Source: Gemmatimonadaceae bacterium
GTDB lineage: Bacteria > Gemmatimonadota > Gemmatimonadetes > Gemmatimonadales > Gemmatimonadaceae
DNA length: 64,000 bases
Direction: 5' to 3'
Assembly: GCA_030835125.1 (NCBI GenBank)
Contig: JAUQWM010000033.1
Span: 161,009 to 225,008, forward strand
Of the stretch, positions 50,870 through 58,213 are shown piece by piece (positions within the stretch are counted from its first letter, which is position 1; every line of letters starts with the position of its first letter). The notes beneath the pieces are model-generated. The model had not been told where the DNA came from, did not search any database, and worked only from the letters and a program-made list of their open reading frames with translations. Both the position numbers and the translations under genes were made by a program.

Positions 50870-52342
50870 TTGTTTCCCTACATCGCCGCCATCACGATCG
50901 CCTTCGCCCCGTCGGACGGCTTGCCCGCCCGGCCCGCTGCGTCGGTTGGCATGTCGGCGGAACGGCTCGAGACGATCGACCGCATCGTGAATCGCGGCAT
51001 GACCGCTGGTGGCTATCCGGGCGCCTCGGTGGTCGTTGGCCGGCGCGGCTTCTCGGTCTTCGAGAAGGGCTACGGCCGGCTCGGCTGGACGAAGACCACC
51101 GCGGCCGTGGTGCCTGACGAGTCGATCTACGACCTTGCCTCGCTCACGAAGGTCGTGGGCACGGCCACCGCGGCGATGATCCTCTGGGACGAGGGCCGCC
51201 TCGATCTCGATGCGCCGGTGTCCAGGTACCTCCCGTCATTTTCCGGCGGCCAGAAGGACCAGGTCACCATCCGCCACCTGCTCACGCACACCAGCGGGCT
51301 GCCCGCGGGGCGCGACCTGCGACGCCTGGCCGACAGTCCATGGGAAGCACGCAGCGTGGTGATGTCCACCCCGCTCGCCTGCCGTCCCGGTGCCTGCCAG
51401 GTCTACTCGGACCTCGGCGCCGACGTGCTGGCCTTCGCTATCGAGGCCGTCGCCGGACAGGGCCTCGACGGCTTCCTCGCCGAGCGGGTCTTCACCCCGT
51501 TAGGCATGGACGACACGCGGTTCCGGCCCGAAGCATCCGACCGGGACCGGATCGCGCCGACCGAGCTCTCGTCGCCGCGCGGGTACCCGATCCGCGGCGA
51601 GGTGCACGATGAAAACGCCTGGGCGCTTGGGGGCGTGGCCGGACATGCCGGGCTGTTCTCCACCGCGGCGGACCTCTCCATCTTCGCCCAGATGATGCTG
51701 AACCGCGGGACCTACGAGGGCGTCCGCATCGTCAGCGACTCGGCGGTGGAGCGATTCACCCGGCGCACCGCGGGGACGCGGGCGCTTGGCTGGGACACCT
51801 CCGACGGAGAGGGAACGGCCGGCGTCCACATGGGCGCAAGCGCGTACGGACACACGGGCTTCACCGGGACTTCCCTCTGGATCGATCCTGAGCGCGACCT
51901 CTTCGTGGTCCTGCTGACCAACCGCGTCCACGCGCCAAAGGCCCGGCGACCGGCCAAGGTGATCGCGGATGTCCGCGCCGACCTTGCCGACGCGGCGGTG
52001 CTGTCTGTCGTCGACGACAACATCCTGCGCATGCCCGCGTCGTTCCGCGCGGACAAGGCCGTCGGCTGGAACCGCACCGTGCGCCGTCCCGTCGTGCGGC
52101 GGAAGCCGACGGCGTCGAGGACGACGACGAAGAAAGCGACGAGCGCGAAAAAGACGACCGCGAAGCCGGTCGTGAAGACCACCGCGAAGAAGGCACCCAC
52201 AAAACCGACTCCGAAGCCCGCGACAAAGGCGGCGAGCACGAAGCCGGCTCCAAAGGCCTCGGCCGCGAAAAAGCGGGCCACCGGGACCTCTACCACCGCC
52301 AGGTCACCCAGGAAGTCGGGGAGCGAGCTCGAGGCAACCTGA
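50870..52342 (+). CDS. Serine beta-lactamase-fold (class C / PBP-like) hydrolase with H1-like basic tail
   Basis: The 490-residue protein starts at a TTG with a signal-like segment. The beta-lactamase family triad is present: SLTK (Ser-x-x-Lys) in YDLASLTKVVGTA, YSD in CQVYSDLGADVLA (Tyr-x-Asn-like), and HTG in YGHTGFTGTSLW. The enzyme core ends at about residue 385. The last 80-90 residues are a Lys/Ala/Thr/Pro tail (KKATSAKKTTAKPVVKTTAK), like histone H1, which is unexpected on an exported enzyme. It ends at a strong terminator. It may be an esterase or a peptidase. Confidence 0.88.
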   Translation: MFPYIAAITIAFAPSDGLPARPAASVGMSAERLETIDRIVNRGMTAGGYPGASVVVGRRGFSVFEKGYGRLGWTKTTAAVVPDESIYDLASLTKVVGTATAAMILWDEGRLDLDAPVSRYLPSFSGGQKDQVTIRHLLTHTSGLPAGRDLRRLADSPWEARSVVMSTPLACRPGACQVYSDLGADVLAFAIEAVAGQGLDGFLAERVFTPLGMDDTRFRPEASDRDRIAPTELSSPRGYPIRGEVHDENAWALGGVAGHAGLFSTAADLSIFAQMMLNRGTYEGVRIVSDSAVERFTRRTAGTRALGWDTSDGEGTAGVHMGASAYGHTGFTGTSLWIDPERDLFVVLLTNRVHAPKARRPAKVIADVRADLADAAVLSVVDDNILRMPASFRADKAVGWNRTVRRPVVRRKPTASRTTTKKATSAKKTTAKPVVKTTAKKAPTKPTPKPATKAASTKPAPKASAAKKRATGTSTTARSPRKSGSELEAT

Positions 52343-52370
52343 AGGGGGTACGGGATTGGCGGGAGGCGCT

Positions 52371-52404
52371 TGCCGAAGACCTTGTGTCTTCGGCAGTTTT
52401 CTTT
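52371..52404 (+). terminator. Rho-independent terminator after the beta-lactamase-fold gene
   Basis: TGCCGAAGAC and GTCTTCGGCA form a perfect 10-bp stem with the loop CTTGT, followed by GTTTTCTTTC. It lies 29 bp past the stop codon. Confidence 0.9.
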
Positions 52405-52433
52405 CCCGACCGAAGTCTTCCCGTATTTCAGCC

Positions 52434-52793
52434 GTGTCAGAGAATCCCACTGCCCCAGACGCCGAAGACGTTGCTGCCGAGGAGCCGGCGAGCGAGGCAC
52501 TCACCGAGGACCAGGTGCGGCTCGCGCTGAGGCGCGTCAAGGACCCTGAGATCGGGCTGAACATCGTCGACCTCGGGCTGATCTACGACGTGTCGGTCGA
52601 CGGGGCTGACGTGAGCGTGGACATGAGCCTGACGTCTCCCGGGTGTCCCGCGGGCCCGCAGATCATGCACGACGCCGAGGAGCAGCTGAAGTCGCTGCCG
52701 GGCATCGGGGCCACCGTGGTGAACCTCGTGTGGTCGCCACCCTGGACGCCGGAACGAATCGAGCCCCGCGTCAGGGCGTATCTGGGCTTCTAG
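52434..52793 (+). CDS. MIP18/DUF59 family iron-sulfur assembly protein (SufT/PaaD-like)
   Basis: The 119-residue protein begins at GTG 52434 after the terminator (the track start lies inside the terminator). After an acidic N terminus (DAEDVAAEEPASEALTEDQV) the domain has RVKDPEIGLNIVDLGLIYD and MSLTSPGCPAGPQI with its conserved Cys, then VNLVWSPPWTPERI. Such proteins help to mature Fe-S proteins; the window contains several (queG, fdxA, the molybdenum hydroxylase). No Shine-Dalgarno is clear. Confidence 0.88.
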   Translation: MSENPTAPDAEDVAAEEPASEALTEDQVRLALRRVKDPEIGLNIVDLGLIYDVSVDGADVSVDMSLTSPGCPAGPQIMHDAEEQLKSLPGIGATVVNLVWSPPWTPERIEPRVRAYLGF

Positions 52794-52794
52794 T

Positions 52795-52824
52795 GGTTGG
52801 GCTGGTTGCTGATTGCTGCATGCT
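52795..52824. repeat. Short imperfect heptamer repeat
   Basis: GGTTGGG-CT-GGTTGCT-GATTGCT-GCATGCT shows a 7-nt period after the stop codon of the MIP18 gene. It is a weaker member of the heptamer tracts in the window. Confidence 0.5.
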
Positions 52825-52880
52825 TGCGCTGCGTGCAGCGTATTCGGGCTGGTGCTGGGCGGCGGAAACCCGTTACCCCC

Positions 52881-54428
52881 CTATCCGCTCCCGGCAATCA
52901 CCCGCACGGCCGGCGACTCCACCCCGGCCCGGTCCACAGCGTTCACCACCACGAAGTCGGGCAGGTCACCAGCGGCGCCGGCCGGGACTGGAACCACCTT
53001 CATCGACGCATCCAGCAGCCGGGCGCGCCATCCATCCCCATACCGGGCCCGGACGAGCCACCACCGGGGCGCGGTTGCCGCGGTATGATCGGCCGCGGTG
53101 ATTGTCATCGACAGCCGGCCTGGAGCCCTCGAGAGCGACACGTCAGGCGCCTGCGGCGAGACTGGCGACAACCACGGTGACGCGGGGACCATCGCCGCTC
53201 CCGAGTAGGGGCCCAAAGCCAACCGGTCGGTGAGCTTGTCGGTCCCCCGTACCAGCGCCGACATGTTGTAGTGCACGTTGCCGCCCGCGCCGGGCTGGTC
53301 GCGGGTCAGCACGATCTGCTCGATCAACTCCGTCGCCGGCCAGCGCACCGCCCCCTGGTTCGTCACCTTGTACGTCCCATTTCCCGGCCACAGGTGGCGA
53401 CCGCGCCGGTTCTCGCTGGCCCACCACTCGAGCAATTCCGGGTAGCTCTGCTGGGCAGCCCCCACCGCCCAGTACAACTGCGGGGCGAAGTAGTCGAGCC
53501 ACCCCTCCTGCAGCCAGCGGCGCGAATCCGCGTACAGCGCGTCCCACGCGTCCAGGCCGCGCACCGACTCGGGATAGCCGGGTCGCCAGATGCCGAAGGG
53601 ACTGACACCGAACTTGACCCACGGCTTGGCCACCTTGATCTCGCGGTACAGCGCCTGGACCAGGATATCCACGTTCTGCCGCCGCCACGCGTCGCGATCG
53701 AGCCTGCCGCCACCGCGCTGGTACCGTGACCAGGATGCGTTGTCGGGAAACGGGATCTCGCGGCCGCGCCGATCGCGTTCCGGATACGGGTAGAAGTAAT
53801 CGTCGATGTGGACCCCATCGATGTCGTACCGCCTGACGACGTCGAGGATGACCTTGGTGGTGTGCGCGCGCACCGACGGCTCGCCGGGATCCATCCACAG
53901 GTATGGTCCGTACCGCTTCACGACCGACGCCATCGTGCGACTGACGTGCTGCCGCGACAGGGTGCCGCGATCGCCCCGGTAGCGGGCCCGGTACGGGTTG
54001 AACCAGGCGTGCAGCTCGAGCCCGCGGCGGTGCGCCTCGGCCACCGCGAAGGACAGCGGGTCCCACGCCGGGACGGGCGCCCGGCCGTTCTGCCCGGTCA
54101 GGTAGACGGACCAGGGTTCGTACGGGGACTTGTACATCGCATCCGCGGCGGTCCGCACCTGGAAGATCACCGCGTTCAGGTGCATGCGCGCGGCGTGATC
54201 GAGCAGCGCGACCAGTTCCGCCTTCTGCGTCTCGACCGGGAGTCCCGGCTTCGAAGGCCAGTCGATGTTGTCGACGGTCGCGATCCACGCGCCGCGGAAC
54301 TCGCGAGGCACCGGTGGCGCGTCGCGGTCCGACGCCAGCGCGGGCGCATAGGGCGCACCCTGCGCCCTCCCCTGCGAGAGCGCCGCCATCAGCGCCGCCA
54401 CCATGACTGCCAGCTGCGTCCGTCTCAT
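52881..54428 (-). CDS. GHL10-family glycoside hydrolase (YngK-like), secreted
   Basis: The 515-residue protein starts at ATG 54428, overlapping the rnd stop (ATGA), and has a signal peptide (LAVMVAALMAALSQGRAQG). The GHL10 (PF02638) core is clear: EFRGAWIATVDNIDWPSKPG, HLNAVIFQVRTAADAMY, ELHAWFNPYRARY, YDIDGVHIDDYFYPYPE, KFGVSPFGIWRPGYPES and GWLDYFAPQLYWAVG. Asp residues in HIDDYF may take part in catalysis. The last 110 residues form an Ig-like beta domain (SMTITAADHTAATAPRWWLV). It probably acts on peptidoglycan or another polysaccharide in the envelope. Confidence 0.92.
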   Translation of the reverse strand: MRRTQLAVMVAALMAALSQGRAQGAPYAPALASDRDAPPVPREFRGAWIATVDNIDWPSKPGLPVETQKAELVALLDHAARMHLNAVIFQVRTAADAMYKSPYEPWSVYLTGQNGRAPVPAWDPLSFAVAEAHRRGLELHAWFNPYRARYRGDRGTLSRQHVSRTMASVVKRYGPYLWMDPGEPSVRAHTTKVILDVVRRYDIDGVHIDDYFYPYPERDRRGREIPFPDNASWSRYQRGGGRLDRDAWRRQNVDILVQALYREIKVAKPWVKFGVSPFGIWRPGYPESVRGLDAWDALYADSRRWLQEGWLDYFAPQLYWAVGAAQQSYPELLEWWASENRRGRHLWPGNGTYKVTNQGAVRWPATELIEQIVLTRDQPGAGGNVHYNMSALVRGTDKLTDRLALGPYSGAAMVPASPWLSPVSPQAPDVSLSRAPGRLSMTITAADHTAATAPRWWLVRARYGDGWRARLLDASMKVVPVPAGAAGDLPDFVVVNAVDRAGVESPAVRVIAGSG

Positions 54429-55591
54429 TCCCTGTACGGCGACTCCCCTGGTGGTTCCCTGCGCAGGGCGCGCAGGAAATCCTCGCCGAGCACCTCTGCC
54501 TGCCATCGACGGAGATCGGCCACTTCGAGCAACTCTTCCATGCTGCGCGGATTCCGGCGCGCGATGGCTTCCAGTCGTTCCCGCGGACAGAGCACCCCGG
54601 GATCGAGATCGAGTTCCGCCGCGTGGCGGTCTCGCACGGTCTTCAGCAGGGCGGCGCGGTCCTCGAAGTCGGGGTCCCGCGCCCAGCGCGCGCCACGCGG
54701 AAACTTCGGCAGGTCGGCCTCGGGAACGGCCTGGCCGCGGGCAATGGCGTCGAGGATGACCCTCGCGTGCCGCCCCGCCACGCTGCGCGACAGCCCCTTC
54801 GTGGATTCGATGGCTGCCTGGGTGACCGGCGCTTCCCTCGCCAGCGCGAGCAGGACTTCGTTGCCGGCGACGCGAAACGTGCTGCGGTCGAGTTCCTTCG
54901 CCACGCCGTCGCGCCAGGCGACGAGTTCGCGCAGCACCGCCAGTTCCCGTCGCGAAAGGTCACGAGCGCCCTTGAGCCGCATGAACGCGGTATCGTCACC
55001 CTCGTCCGACCAGCGCGTCCCTTCGAGCCGCTCGAATTCCTCCTTCGCCCAGTGCAGCCGGCCCTTCCGGTCCAGCGCGTCCTGCAGGCGTTCCTTGAGC
55101 TGCAACAGGTGCATGGTGTCCTGTGCGGCGTATTCGAGCATGTCGCCCGGAAGCGGCCGCATGGACCAGTCGGCGCGCTGGTGCTTCTTGTCGAGGCGGA
55201 CGCCGAAGAAGCTCTCGAGGAGCGCCGCCAGCCCGAAGGCCTTGATCCCCAGCAACTGGGCGGCCACGCGGGTGTCGAAGATGTTCGTCACCCGCCAGCC
55301 ATAGTCCTGGTGGAGGAGCCGCAGGTCGTAATCGGCGTCGTGAAAGACGACCTCCACCTCGCGTGACTCGAGCATCACCCCGAGCGCTTGCGGCGAGTCG
55401 ACCTTCAGGGGATCGATGATCGCGTGCCGCTGCTCCGTCGACAGCTGGAGCAGGTAGATCCGGTCGACGTACCGGTGAAAGCTGGCGCCCTCGGTATCCA
55501 GCGCCAGCGAACGGGCGTTCGCGATCGTACCGAGGAAACGGTCCGCGGCCTCGGCGGAATCGATATAAAGCGGCCCGTTGGACCCGGACAC
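54425..55591 (-). CDS. rnd: Ribonuclease D
   Basis: The 388-residue DEDDy 3'-5' exoribonuclease trims tRNA and other small RNAs. Motifs are ALDTEGASF (ExoI, Asp and Glu), VEVVFHDADYDLRLL (ExoII) and MLEYAAQDTMHLLQL (ExoIII with Tyr). Two helical HRDC-like modules follow (ELAVLRELVAWRDGVAKEL, PRERLEAIARRNPRSMEELL). The start is uncertain: a GTG at 55591 gives a standard length, while an ATG at 55702 adds 37 residues, some of them in AT-rich sequence that may be promoter. Confidence 0.9.
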   Translation of the reverse strand: MSGSNGPLYIDSAEAADRFLGTIANARSLALDTEGASFHRYVDRIYLLQLSTEQRHAIIDPLKVDSPQALGVMLESREVEVVFHDADYDLRLLHQDYGWRVTNIFDTRVAAQLLGIKAFGLAALLESFFGVRLDKKHQRADWSMRPLPGDMLEYAAQDTMHLLQLKERLQDALDRKGRLHWAKEEFERLEGTRWSDEGDDTAFMRLKGARDLSRRELAVLRELVAWRDGVAKELDRSTFRVAGNEVLLALAREAPVTQAAIESTKGLSRSVAGRHARVILDAIARGQAVPEADLPKFPRGARWARDPDFEDRAALLKTVRDRHAAELDLDPGVLCPRERLEAIARRNPRSMEELLEVADLRRWQAEVLGEDFLRALRREPPGESPYRE

Positions 55592-55751
55592 GACGTGTGG
55601 CAGGAGCAGGGTGAGTCTTGGGACTGCCGGAATCCCACCGGACGGTGGCGACAGGGACCCGACGCACCATGAATCTAGCAGGTGACCCACCGGAGAGCGC
55701 ATGTTTGCCCCGGGGACGTCTGGCCTGGGGTCCGTTAGGCGACGCGGGAGC

Positions 55752-56549
55752 ATGATGATCGCACTGCTGGGTGACATCGAGATCGGATACGACGACGCGG
55801 GCGCCGGCGAAGCCGTGCTCTTCGTCCATGGCTTCCCTCACGACCGGACCCTCTGGTCCCCGCAGCTCCAGGGACTGGCCACACGCGCGCGCTGCATCGC
55901 TTGCGACCTGCGTGGGTTCGGGGAATCGACGTGCGCACCGCCATACTCCATGTCCCGGTATGCCGACGACCTGGTCGCGTTGCTCGACCGGCTCCGCCTC
56001 GAACGGGCGGTGATCGTCGGGCTCTCCATGGGCGGCTATGTCGCCCTGGCCCTCTGGCGACAGGCCCCGCAGCGGGTGCGCGGCCTCGTCCTGGCGAACA
56101 CGCGTGCCGGCGCCGACAGTGACGCGGCCCGGGAAAAGCGCCGCCAGATGCTGGCGATTGCCCGGAACGAGGGAAGCAGCGGTGTCGCCGTGGCCATGCT
56201 CCCCGGCATGCTGGGGAAGACCACCAGGGACAAGAACCCGGAGGTGATGGACGCGGTTCATCGCATGCTCACCGCGGCACCCGTGGAAGGGGTGATCGGC
56301 GGACTGGAGGCGATGTTGGAGCGCCCGGACTCGACGGCCACGCTGTCGACGGTCACGGTCCCGACCCTGATCGTGCACGGCGACGAGGACGCCTTGATCC
56401 CGGTGGAGGAGGCGCGCGCCATGCATGCGGCGATCCGCGGCAGCACGCTCGAGGTCATCGCCGGGGCGGGCCACCTGAGCAATCTCGAGCGGCCGGCGGC
56501 GTTCAACCACCTCGTGTCCGAGTTTCTGGGGAGGCTGACGCTGGAATAG
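55752..56549 (+). CDS. Alpha/beta-hydrolase
   Basis: The 265-residue enzyme starts at ATG 55752 with GGGAG upstream. It has the oxyanion segment FVHGFPHDRTLWSPQLQGLA, the nucleophile elbow GLSMGGYVALALW, the acid in VHGDEDALIP and the His in GAGHLSNLERP. It resembles 3-oxoadipate enol-lactonase-like hydrolases but the substrate is not fixed. A CGTTAGGC octamer lies just upstream of the start. It ends at a heptamer repeat. Confidence 0.9.
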   Translation: MMIALLGDIEIGYDDAGAGEAVLFVHGFPHDRTLWSPQLQGLATRARCIACDLRGFGESTCAPPYSMSRYADDLVALLDRLRLERAVIVGLSMGGYVALALWRQAPQRVRGLVLANTRAGADSDAAREKRRQMLAIARNEGSSGVAVAMLPGMLGKTTRDKNPEVMDAVHRMLTAAPVEGVIGGLEAMLERPDSTATLSTVTVPTLIVHGDEDALIPVEEARAMHAAIRGSTLEVIAGAGHLSNLERPAAFNHLVSEFLGRLTLE

Positions 56550-56576
56550 GGTCGAGGGTCGAGGGTCGAGGGTCGA
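56549..56576. repeat. Tandem heptamer repeat (GGTCGAG)x4 between convergent genes
   Basis: Four perfect GGTCGAG units fill the space between the hydrolase stop and the HAD gene stop. Confidence 0.92.
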
Positions 56577-56580
56577 GGCT

Positions 56581-57312
56581 TCAGGCTCCCTGCGATCCGA
56601 GCAGGTACTTCACGAGGTCGCCGAAGCTGGTTGCCACGTACTCTGCGTTGCTCGAGCCGCCGTGCCGCACCTGGTCCAGCCTCACGGCTCGCATGCCGAC
56701 GGCGAGCGACCCTGCGACATCCGTCCTCTCGATGTCGCCCACGTGGACCGCCTCGCCAGGCTTCACGCCGAGCCGGTCGAGCGCCCGCTGGAATGGCTCG
56801 GGGCGTGGCTTGGCATGTCCGACGTCCCCCGAATAGACCGTCGCCTCGAAGCAGTCGAGCAGCCCGTCCTGCGCCAGCAGCTTGTCCTGCGCGCTTCCTG
56901 ACGCAAAGCCGGTGTCGGAGACCACCGCCAGCCGGAAGCGCGTGGCGAGGCTGCGTATGCCTTCTGCGGCGCCGGGCAGCAGCGGCGGCGGGAGCGCGGT
57001 CAGGGATTCATCCACCTCGGCGACGGCGCGCGCGATGTGCTCACAACTGGCGGGACGCTCGATCGCCAACTGGGCGAGGAGCCACCGGATCCGGTCGGCG
57101 GTCGTATACCCGCGATGCTCGTCACGCCACCAGCGATCCGCCTCGGCCGCTGACGCGCGGTACAGCCGGTCGAACTCGTCGGCGGGGACCTCGCTCCCGA
57201 TGCGGTGCAGCATCTCCCGCAATGCGGCCTGCCGCCGGGTCACCCGCTCCGGCGTTGAACCGGACTCGTAGATCGTGTCCCAGTAGTCGAGCGTGACGGC
57301 GACCGGGGACAG
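56581..57312 (-). CDS. HAD-superfamily hydrolase
   Basis: The 243-residue phosphatase-like protein has VTLDYWDTIYE (motif I, D-Y-W-D-T), LAVVSDTGFASG (motif II), a Lys in GDVGHAKPRPEPFQ and VHVGDIERTDVAGS (motif IV). The usual metal-binding Asp residues are kept. The cap is helical (residues about 20-90). The start is uncertain: no ATG or GTG is near, and the best option after the ferredoxin stop is a CTG at 57312, inside a heptamer-like repeat. It is transcribed after fdxA. Confidence 0.82.
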   Translation of the reverse strand: MSPVAVTLDYWDTIYESGSTPERVTRRQAALREMLHRIGSEVPADEFDRLYRASAAEADRWWRDEHRGYTTADRIRWLLAQLAIERPASCEHIARAVAEVDESLTALPPPLLPGAAEGIRSLATRFRLAVVSDTGFASGSAQDKLLAQDGLLDCFEATVYSGDVGHAKPRPEPFQRALDRLGVKPGEAVHVGDIERTDVAGSLAVGMRAVRLDQVRHGGSSNAEYVATSFGDLVKYLLGSQGA

Positions 57313-57335
57313 GAGACCGGGGACAGGAACGGGAC
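57301..57335. repeat. Heptamer/14-mer repeat at the fdxA-HAD junction
   Basis: GACCGGG GACAGGA GACCGGG GACAGGA ACGGGAC: a 14-nt unit (two heptamers) is repeated exactly once. It covers the probable start of the HAD gene, which may explain the lack of a normal start codon. Confidence 0.85.
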
Positions 57336-57341
57336 CGCTCC

Positions 57342-57605
57342 CTACTTCGTCGGGCGACCGGGCGGGTTGTCGCTCTTGAACACGTCCCGGTTGAGATCGA
57401 TGTACTGGCGCAGGTTCCCGGGCACGTCCTCCTCGGGAAAGATCGCCGTCACGGGGCACTCCGGCTCACACGCACCGCAGTCGATGCATTCATCCGGGTG
57501 GATGTACAGCATCTGTTCGCCTTCGTAGATGCAGTCGACCGGACAGACGTCGACGCAGGACTTGTCCTTGACGCCGATGCAGGCTTCAGTGATGACGTAC
57601 GGCAT
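57342..57605 (-). CDS. fdxA: Ferredoxin with two Fe-S clusters (7Fe type)
   Basis: The 87-residue ferredoxin has the first cluster region [20 protein letters not shown] (the [3Fe-4S] Cys spacing) and the second, [17 protein letters not shown] ([4Fe-4S]). The end, [19 protein letters not shown], is the usual FdxA tail. It is an electron carrier; possible partners here are the molybdenum hydroxylase or the Fe-S enzymes. A possible promoter is at 57,645-57,673. Confidence 0.95.
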   Translation of the reverse strand: MPYVITEACIGVKDKSCVDVCPVDCIYEGEQMLYIHPDECIDCGACEPECPVTAIFPEEDVPGNLRQYIDLNRDVFKSDNPPGRPTK

Positions 57606-57644
57606 TGGTGACCGGCTGGTGAGGTGTGCCCGGTGGGAGCGTGA

Positions 57645-57673
57645 ATAATAGGCCCCTTGCGGTGCGCAATGAA
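57645..57673 (-). promoter_or_regulatory. Candidate promoter for fdxA
   Basis: On the minus strand TTCATT is followed by 17 nt and TATTAT, about 40 bp upstream of the fdxA start, in the divergent region facing the molybdenum hydroxylase genes. Confidence 0.4.
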
Positions 57674-57745
57674 GGCGCGCGACCCATGGGCATCGCCCCC
57701 GGGGCCGTACTGGACAGCCCTGCTCGCGCCGCCTATCTCACGACC

Positions 57746-58213
57746 ATGAAGCTGACCGTGAACGGGAGGGAGCGTGAGGTAACGCCCGACCCGGTGGAAT
57801 CGCTGGCGGACACCCTGCGGGCGCGGTTGCACCTGGGGGGGACCAAGGTGGCATGCGGGCGGGGGGAGTGCGGCTCGTGCACGGTGCTCCTCGATGGCCG
57901 GGCGGTGTACGCGTGCCTGACGATCACGCGCGCGTGCGAGGGCGCCGCGGTGACCACGATCGAGGGACTGGCGCCCCCGGGGGAGCTCCACCCGGTGCAA
58001 CGGGCATTTATCGAGCAGGACGCGGTCCAGTGCGGGTACTGCACGCCGGGCCAGGTGATGGCGGCGGTGGCGCTGCTGGCGGCCGAGCCGGCGCCTGACG
58101 AGCCGGCGATCCGGCGCGCGATGAGCGGCAACCTGTGCCGGTGCGGGACGTACCCGCGGATCGCGGCCGCGATCCGGTCGGTGGCGGGGCGCGGGGGCGG
58201 CACCGGTGCCTGA
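57746..58213 (+). CDS. Molybdenum hydroxylase small subunit, two [2Fe-2S] clusters (CoxS/PaoA-like)
   Basis: The 155-residue protein has the plant-type cluster CGRGECGSCTVLLDGRAVYAC and the second cluster QCGYCTPGQ with SGNLCRCGTYP. It would carry electrons from the Mo site to FAD. I use ATG 57746 (MKLTVNGRERE), so there is no Tat signal, unlike periplasmic PaoA. It overlaps the large subunit by 8 bp. The FAD subunit is encoded separately at 61595. Confidence 0.95.
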   Translation: MKLTVNGREREVTPDPVESLADTLRARLHLGGTKVACGRGECGSCTVLLDGRAVYACLTITRACEGAAVTTIEGLAPPGELHPVQRAFIEQDAVQCGYCTPGQVMAAVALLAAEPAPDEPAIRRAMSGNLCRCGTYPRIAAAIRSVAGRGGGTGA

